A stretch of DNA of 64,000 bases from contig MJCC01000002.1 in the NCBI GenBank assembly GCA_001766655.1, forward strand, positions 60,827 to 124,826, in the 5' to 3' direction. This DNA is from Phytomonas francai (Eukaryota; Euglenozoa; Kinetoplastea; Trypanosomatida; Trypanosomatidae). Under the pieces are notes generated by a model, which did not search any database, was not told the origin of the DNA, and saw nothing but the letters and a program-made list of their open reading frames with translations. The position numbers and the translations under genes were made by a program. Positions 59,901 through 64,000 of this stretch are shown here, piece by piece (the stretch's first letter is position 1; each line of letters opens with the position of its first letter).

Positions 59901-60069
59901 AGGTTCCCTCTGCGTTCGCCGCAGAAATGGAGGAGCTGTCGATGCGGTACTGCTCGATGTTGTGGGTACGACTGACGGGCTCACAACATGAAATGAGAAA
60001 ATCAGCAACATGTGGGTATGCTGGGTGTCCGGTCTCAATGTACAGATTGCCCGACTCGGCAACTAGCAT
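56914..60069 (-). CDS. XPB: XPB/ERCC3 DNA helicase with a C-terminal extension
   Basis: A 1051-residue SF2 helicase of TFIIH and nucleotide-excision repair. The N-terminus (LVAESGNLYIETGHPAY... FLISCCEPVSRTHNIEQYRI) matches the XPB N-terminal domain. Motif I is GAGKT at 467-471, the DEVH box is at 568-571, and the XPB-specific RED motif is R599-E600-D601 (LLREDDKI). Further signatures are GPKLYEANWLEL, the second RecA domain (KIIIFCDYLADVRYYAHHL) and SRRQEAQRLGRILRPK. The protein exceeds human XPB (about 780) mainly through an insertion between the N-terminal and helicase domains and about 200 extra residues after the helicase core. Kinetoplastids often carry two XPB-type genes (XPB and XPB-R); which one this is cannot be settled here. 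Confidence 0.93.
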   Translation of the reverse strand: MLVAESGNLYIETGHPAYPHVADFLISCCEPVSRTHNIEQYRIDSSSISAANAEGTYTCDMIRNVLHYCRIDDTGEFPLDLHKLSDLEAWVNSPTFSRRDGPDGEMEKNDSRSVDAVEAEDLRIAYWRQFPSCLNAANERKPQLPGAGDPRQRSLAESVQPSDRDRVGEKNCVDTAKVSSSADAPVAGHRPRVLSLKVSKPDCEKGLCAKDSNGQQLPSIFYTTTPLVALALKEPARWTPRPLPSLITDMLVEEENSSKMQIVLQPRLRRFRGAPSQAISTAGAHIGPEDTGRDEEALFYFLVSTNRQHLEMVVGELKEYLEPIALHSTTRWVLSDVDRSVEEANLPEAGRPAALRRLFASIPPYAGDSSRTPEKDLRRNGPRPRPTRLVYKSQVKHGKLRELKERLFVYFGVRADCFYDYLQDTTLHVEDLTFTSQVRLRAYQVASLERFRRGNKAHQGVIVLPCGAGKTLTGIGAAVTMKKRTIVLCINNMSVFQWQREFLRWTNLREEDVTVCTAKLKQKPGAVFITTYSMLIAKRGLSTGLTAKESEMIISMVENNTWGLLLLDEVHTALARHFQEVLNKIRYKCVLGLSATLLREDDKIANLRHLVGPKLYEANWLELTRAGFLAKMECAEVQCPMPASFFTEYVHATMATSNKPKGSDTNEIDADLDDEDELGEANGRAHRKRRRQHASGSSLHALVRSIAISNPYKLWCTQALLEFHRNRSPPDKIIIFCDYLADVRYYAHHLHLPFMDRETSESERENLLQYFQHSDQVNAIILTRVGDVALDLPCASVIIQISGLGASRRQEAQRLGRILRPKPPSLDNTCAYFYTLVSQDTHEVRVSYGRQSWLRDQGFAYRVLRGAAVLRAFERVGGRRCCVGAPRWWYQVPPPEEAQIPAAEEGPVAYAGHWWTPFAPAASRRIQYAFDRGQDGCRLDGADVLGSEAPRPPPPGMLGGRTVRVSESWHVQFSSADAPISFGTVTIGEGCDEIPEAVRRITFQQLRQPHTCLGGPCEAFALEQLRNGVRYPTREEWEGCADESETVEREE

Positions 60070-60697
60070 ATGACCATCCGATCTTTTGCTACTAGGATGT
60101 ATATTAAACCTTTAGTCTCAAAAAGTTGCAGGACTAAATTTGCTATATGGGTTCGTCGACGTGGGTGTAAGAAAGGGGGCCGTATGTGAGACCACACACG
60201 CAGTTACACAGAGGCAACGGTAAAGAGAAAAAAGAAAACTACTAGGAGTAGTAAAAAGGATGCAAGATTGGCACAACTTATGATATCGAAATCATAACTT
60301 CATAGTAAAGAACCGTATTAGGCAGCGATAGACTTCATTTCACACATATTACCAAAGCTGTTACTAAATAATATTCGTCTAAATTTTTAATCATTATTGA
60401 TGACCTTTCTTTAGATTTCGTTACAAGTACTGAAAATACTGAAAACGATGCCCATCACTCAGCGGTACCTTTCAGCCATTTCTAAATATAATCAGCAGAA
60501 TGTTTTTTATTAAGAATTGAGAAATTCAATGGATATGAGTACTCGATTCCGATTATCTAATACTGAATTACGGTAAAATAAAAAAAATACACGAAAAACA
60601 TCAGCCAAGCGGTATTAAAAAGCTAGATTTTTTTGGTTCGTATTCACATCCTTGTAGATTTTTCTTAGTGCCCCCAAACTGCTAATGGCTAGGATGC
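60070..60697. other. Intergenic spacer with a polypyrimidine tract
   Basis: AT-rich. On the transcribed strand 60222-60238 is a T/C tract about 155 bases upstream of the XPB start, a candidate trans-splice signal. No gene. Confidence 0.5.
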
Positions 60698-62326
60698 TCA
60701 CTTCGATATTTTCTTTAAGACACTCGATAAGGTCGGAAAATGTGCGGTGCAGTCATGTTTACAATTCCCCCCGTGACAAGTCAGGTTGCACATCTTGCCA
60801 CAGCAGAGCAGGACCTTTCCACAGCGTTTGCCGCACGAAATGTTTGTCAAGAAGCACTTCGTCGGGTATGGCAATGGATTCCCGTGCGAGGCGCAGGTCT
60901 TCTCGACCAGAACCACACACTCCGGGCACTCAGGCTCAATATGGCAGGAATGATTCGCCGGGTGACCGCAGGGTCGAGGAATAGAACAGGGATGGTTGCA
61001 AGGTGGGGGTTTGGTCCCACATGGCACCGGTGGCTCAATGAATGTTCGTTTGCAACGACAATAAAGGCGCTGAAAGGATGTATTCTCGCAAGGTTTACAA
61101 GACCCAGTATGGCAAAGACTACCACACTGATGCTGACCACAGGAAAGCTTCTTAAGGCAAATTGCAGTGCAGATGTGCTCTATGTCTGAACAGCAGACAG
61201 AATTGCACGTGTGTTTTTTACAAGAGAGCATCTTTCGACACACTTTTTTGCAGCGCAGCGGGTAGCTGGGCGGGAGCTCTTTGATTGGAATGCCTATCAC
61301 CCTGGCGGCCTCAGCCCACTGATCTTTCGGCAGTCTAGTGCAAAAACAGGGAAAGGTGTACTCCTTTCTACGACAGGCACAGTACTCCCTGACCATCTCT
61401 CTGCACGGTGCACATGGTGAGTCATCATGGCAGGAATACCAGCACAAGTGGCCGCACTGAAGAGGGATTTCGCAAGGCTTTCCACACGAGGGAATAGGGT
61501 CTGTGCAGGAGGTGCGCGGTATCGTGATTTCAGTTTTTCCACAGGGACAAAAATGTTGGCACCACGGCAGCCGGGGGCATAGACTACAACTACCGGCATG
61601 ACAGGTCACACCACATTCGTGTTTTCCACAATTCCGAAGCTTCGTGCACCTTTTTTGGCATGAGAATCCAGATTCCTTCCCACAGCGCCGTCTTCTGCTG
61701 GTGGCGCCGCAGTAGCACCGTTCATTCACTAGCACCTTACAGATAGGGCATATACTGTCATGGCATTTCACTTCGCAGCGGTGTTGGCCGCAGTCAAGCA
61801 ATCTTCCGCAGGGCTTGCCGCACTCGAAGCCGTCGACCATGCTGGAGCAACTGCCTATCTTGCTTTCCTTACCGCAATAACAGGTCTGTTCGCAGGTGTA
61901 CCGACAAGGCATGCACGGGCCCGGGTGGCACTGCAATGGGCAGCGGTGTGGACATTTCGGGCCCGCAAGGCGCCGCTCACAGGTCTGCCCGCAGCTGCCC
62001 GGCACCAGCATCGGATCAACCTTTGGGTTTTCCACCTTTCCGCAATAGCAGCGGTAGGTGCTGCAGCTGGACTCATCGACTAGTGACCCACACGTTGGGC
62101 AAGAAAACTTGTCTTTCCGATCGGAACTCGTGTACAGCTTCTCACGCTTCTCTAAGCACGAGGCGAGCCACTTTTTGGTGCATATCAGGTGGAGAACGGC
62201 ATAACAGCAGGGGCATGACCACAGGAGGTTGCCCCGTTTAATTGTTTCGAAGCAAATAGTGCATTTTTCTTCATTATTAATGAGGTTATCAACAAGTTTT
62301 TGAACAAGTTCAGGGATATCTTCCAT
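60698..62326 (-). CDS. NFX1-type zinc-finger protein with an N-terminal RING
   Basis: A 542-residue, extremely Cys-rich protein. The N-terminus is a C4HC3-type RING/PHD-like finger: C22, C25, C38, C41, H46, C49, C76 and C79 (CTICFETIKRGNLLWSCPCCYAVLHLICTKKW...CPTC), as in NFX1 proteins. It suggests E3 ubiquitin-ligase activity. About eight NF-X1-type zinc fingers follow, with the typical CGxxC..L.CG.H.C...CH.G.C..C pattern (for example CGKPCGRLLDCGQHRCEVKC). NFX1/NFXL1 proteins bind nucleic acid and act in transcription or RNA control. The protein ends soon after the last finger; the R3H domain of animal NFX1 is absent. Confidence 0.92.
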   Translation of the reverse strand: MEDIPELVQKLVDNLINNEEKCTICFETIKRGNLLWSCPCCYAVLHLICTKKWLASCLEKREKLYTSSDRKDKFSCPTCGSLVDESSCSTYRCYCGKVENPKVDPMLVPGSCGQTCERRLAGPKCPHRCPLQCHPGPCMPCRYTCEQTCYCGKESKIGSCSSMVDGFECGKPCGRLLDCGQHRCEVKCHDSICPICKVLVNERCYCGATSRRRRCGKESGFSCQKRCTKLRNCGKHECGVTCHAGSCSLCPRLPWCQHFCPCGKTEITIPRTSCTDPIPSCGKPCEIPLQCGHLCWYSCHDDSPCAPCREMVREYCACRRKEYTFPCFCTRLPKDQWAEAARVIGIPIKELPPSYPLRCKKVCRKMLSCKKHTCNSVCCSDIEHICTAICLKKLSCGQHQCGSLCHTGSCKPCENTSFQRLYCRCKRTFIEPPVPCGTKPPPCNHPCSIPRPCGHPANHSCHIEPECPECVVLVEKTCASHGNPLPYPTKCFLTNISCGKRCGKVLLCCGKMCNLTCHGGNCKHDCTAHFPTLSSVLKKISK

Positions 62327-62597
62327 TTATATGGGATCTTTTTCTTTACAAAGGAATCGTTGAATGACCTTGTGGTAGTAGTGCTTGACAGAAAGAAAAG
62401 GGGAAAAACGTGGTCTTTCTAATACAAGAGAAATACGTGATGTATGCGGGACGAAAAAGCAAATGGTACCATGTTTTTGAAAAGGGAAAATAATGATGCA
62501 TGTTTATAATATTTGCCTAGATTTATCGTTTGTATCAATTCAAGATAGTCGTTGCTGATTGTGTTAATTCTTTAATTGTGCAGATACCTCCATAAAA

Positions 62598-63959
62598 TTA
62601 ACCAAAAAAATCTCGAGCAACGAAGAAGCGAATTGCTTGAAGTAGCAGCCCCTTTTCATTTAGTCGATCTTCCTCGGTGAGACGCTCATAGAGTGTCGGC
62701 TTTTTGGATATCGTGGGCGCTCTCAAGGCATTTTGCTTACCTCTACCTTTGCATTCCCTGTCTCGTATTCGTGCCTGTAAGAGCTTTTTGGCTGCTACGG
62801 GTGAAAGCATTCGGCTGATTTCCTTGGTGGGTGCAATATTGCCACAGGCACCAGATTCCCCGACCTCTTTCGATTGAAAGGGTTCTGATGGTGCCGGCGC
62901 AGCCCGTGCCGTGACCTGAGGCGGTGGGAGGGCATCATGCTGATCGCTACCTTCGTGATTTTCATTTCTATTTTTAGAAGAGTCTTCATGAGGTACTAGG
63001 TTTTCATCAAGAGAGATATCAGGCCGCACGCAATGCCCGTCATCAGCTGTATGCGCATCGGCTTTTTTTTCCTCCACTTTTCCCCCTATTTGGTGTTTTT
63101 GAGCTGGGGAGTAACCTTCTCCTTGTTGTTCTCCACCATTCCCTTTACCAATGCTGTTTGAATCATCAAAGGTTGATATGGTGTCGGCTTCCAATCTTAC
63201 TCGCTTTGGTTCCCCCCAGACCATGTGGCGATTGTAAAGTGGGTCCCCTTTGGTGGGGCAGTTGCTCAGCCAATGACTTCCCTTTGTTCCACAGCGATTA
63301 CAAACGTAGTACCGCGGAACCTGCCCCTCACGCCGCTGCTGTTCAACCCGCTGCGCAAGTTTTGGCTGGCGATGCAAGAGGGGTGCTTGGAATGGGCAAG
63401 GCGTCTTCCCATCAACATCATCGCCGAGCGGCAATTTAGATGGCTTCTGCTCCGTGGGTTTGATTTCTCCCGCCCGTCGCGAGAACCCCGAGGAGGACCC
63501 GCTGGAGCAATCCGGAGACGACAAGGTACGGCAGGGCGTCTGGGGGCTCACGGATCGACTTGCACCCGTGCTTTGGGCGGGGGGGCGGATGGGTGGGGCC
63601 GGCTCAGGCTCCTTCTCCTCCACAAAAACCCGCCCCTCCCCCACCTCCGCGTTGTCGTGTCCCTCGCTGTGTTGCCGTTGCTGCTCCTCTGGCATACCGC
63701 TAGAGGGCTTGCCGTGGACGATGTAGCTTTGCTCGGAGCGAAACCGCTTGCTAATGCGCACGCCGTGCTGCCGCATCCAGCGCCGGCGCTCATCCGGTAG
63801 GACCGCGCCGCGCGCAGCTTTGTAGTACAGCTCCTCTACTTTCTGTTTGACAGCATCTTGGGTGGGGAAACGCGCGCGGCGTTGGCTTAGATAGCGACTG
63901 ATATCCACAAGATCCGGGGCATTCGGGCGATTGTGCAGCGTGTTGACGTGTTCATCCAT
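62598..63959 (-). CDS. NUFIP1-like box C/D snoRNP assembly factor with a CCHC zinc knuckle
   Basis: A 453-residue protein. Residues about 17-40 (DISRYLSQRRARFPTQDAVKQK) resemble the NUFIP1/Rsa1 core motif, which binds SNU13/15.5K during box C/D snoRNP assembly. The C-terminus (PTLYERLTEEDRLNEKGLLLQAIRFFVARDFFG) matches the C-terminal block of NUFIP1 proteins (LLxxLLxxDIRxExxxxLQCxRYxxxxDFFG). In the middle is a zinc knuckle with C220, C223, H229 and C234 (CNRCGTKGSHWLSNC), one residue longer than the usual CCHC and similar to RBBP6-type knuckles. Human NUFIP1 has a C2H2 finger instead. The linker regions are charged and disordered. The NUFIP1 assignment rests on two short blocks. Confidence 0.7.
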   Translation of the reverse strand: MDEHVNTLHNRPNAPDLVDISRYLSQRRARFPTQDAVKQKVEELYYKAARGAVLPDERRRWMRQHGVRISKRFRSEQSYIVHGKPSSGMPEEQQRQHSEGHDNAEVGEGRVFVEEKEPEPAPPIRPPAQSTGASRSVSPQTPCRTLSSPDCSSGSSSGFSRRAGEIKPTEQKPSKLPLGDDVDGKTPCPFQAPLLHRQPKLAQRVEQQRREGQVPRYYVCNRCGTKGSHWLSNCPTKGDPLYNRHMVWGEPKRVRLEADTISTFDDSNSIGKGNGGEQQGEGYSPAQKHQIGGKVEEKKADAHTADDGHCVRPDISLDENLVPHEDSSKNRNENHEGSDQHDALPPPQVTARAAPAPSEPFQSKEVGESGACGNIAPTKEISRMLSPVAAKKLLQARIRDRECKGRGKQNALRAPTISKKPTLYERLTEEDRLNEKGLLLQAIRFFVARDFFG

Positions 63960-64000
63960 TTTCCACCCACGGTCTTTACGACAGGTGAAGCCGCACCCTG

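Overview
The window looks like an internal piece of a kinetoplastid (trypanosomatid-type) nuclear chromosome. Every convincing gene lies on the minus strand for the full 64 kb. No gene shows an intron. Genes are separated by AT-rich spacers, and some carry long C or C/T tracts (minus-strand reading) upstream of the next ATG, as expected for trans-spliced polycistronic transcription. No strand switch, tRNA or rRNA gene was recognised. The species cannot be named from the sequence. Two assembly gaps (N runs at 10848-10857 and 28405-28514) fall inside genes.

Transcription runs from high to low coordinates, so the first gene is at the right end. Right third (about 64-44 kb): a NUFIP1-like snoRNP assembly factor with a CCHC knuckle, an NFX1-type RING/zinc-finger protein, an XPB/ERCC3 helicase with a long C-terminal extension, a charged protein of unknown role, an ankyrin protein, and then three consecutive ERI1-like DEDDh 3'-5' exonuclease paralogs. 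Each exonuclease keeps its catalytic residues but has a different architecture: one has a C-terminal membrane segment and one has a very long disordered N-terminus.

Middle (44-20 kb): an Arg/Ser-rich disordered protein, unknown proteins, ADF/cofilin, a predicted multi-pass membrane protein, a glycine-rich membrane protein, a RAD51 paralog resembling XRCC3 (interrupted by a gap), a PPR protein, two disordered unknowns, an RPB4-like RNA polymerase subunit and an SF3B4-like two-RRM splicing factor.

Left part (20-1 kb): an RPGRIP1L/MKS5-like ciliary transition-zone protein (coiled coil plus two C2 domains), a C2H2 protein with a mitochondrial-type N-terminus, an IQ-motif protein, a UBA-UAS-UBX protein (interrupted by a gap), an ArfGAP, a small tail-anchored protein, an FHA protein, a C2HC zinc-finger protein and an AAAP amino-acid transporter. 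Upstream of the transporter (3239-3620) I found a decayed second copy of its C-terminal half, with two in-frame stops and a frameshift.

The genes do not form an obvious pathway. This is normal for kinetoplastid polycistrons, whose expression is mostly set after transcription. The most unusual feature is the cluster of three ERI1-like exonucleases. Also notable are abrupt GC-rich islands inside many ORFs.
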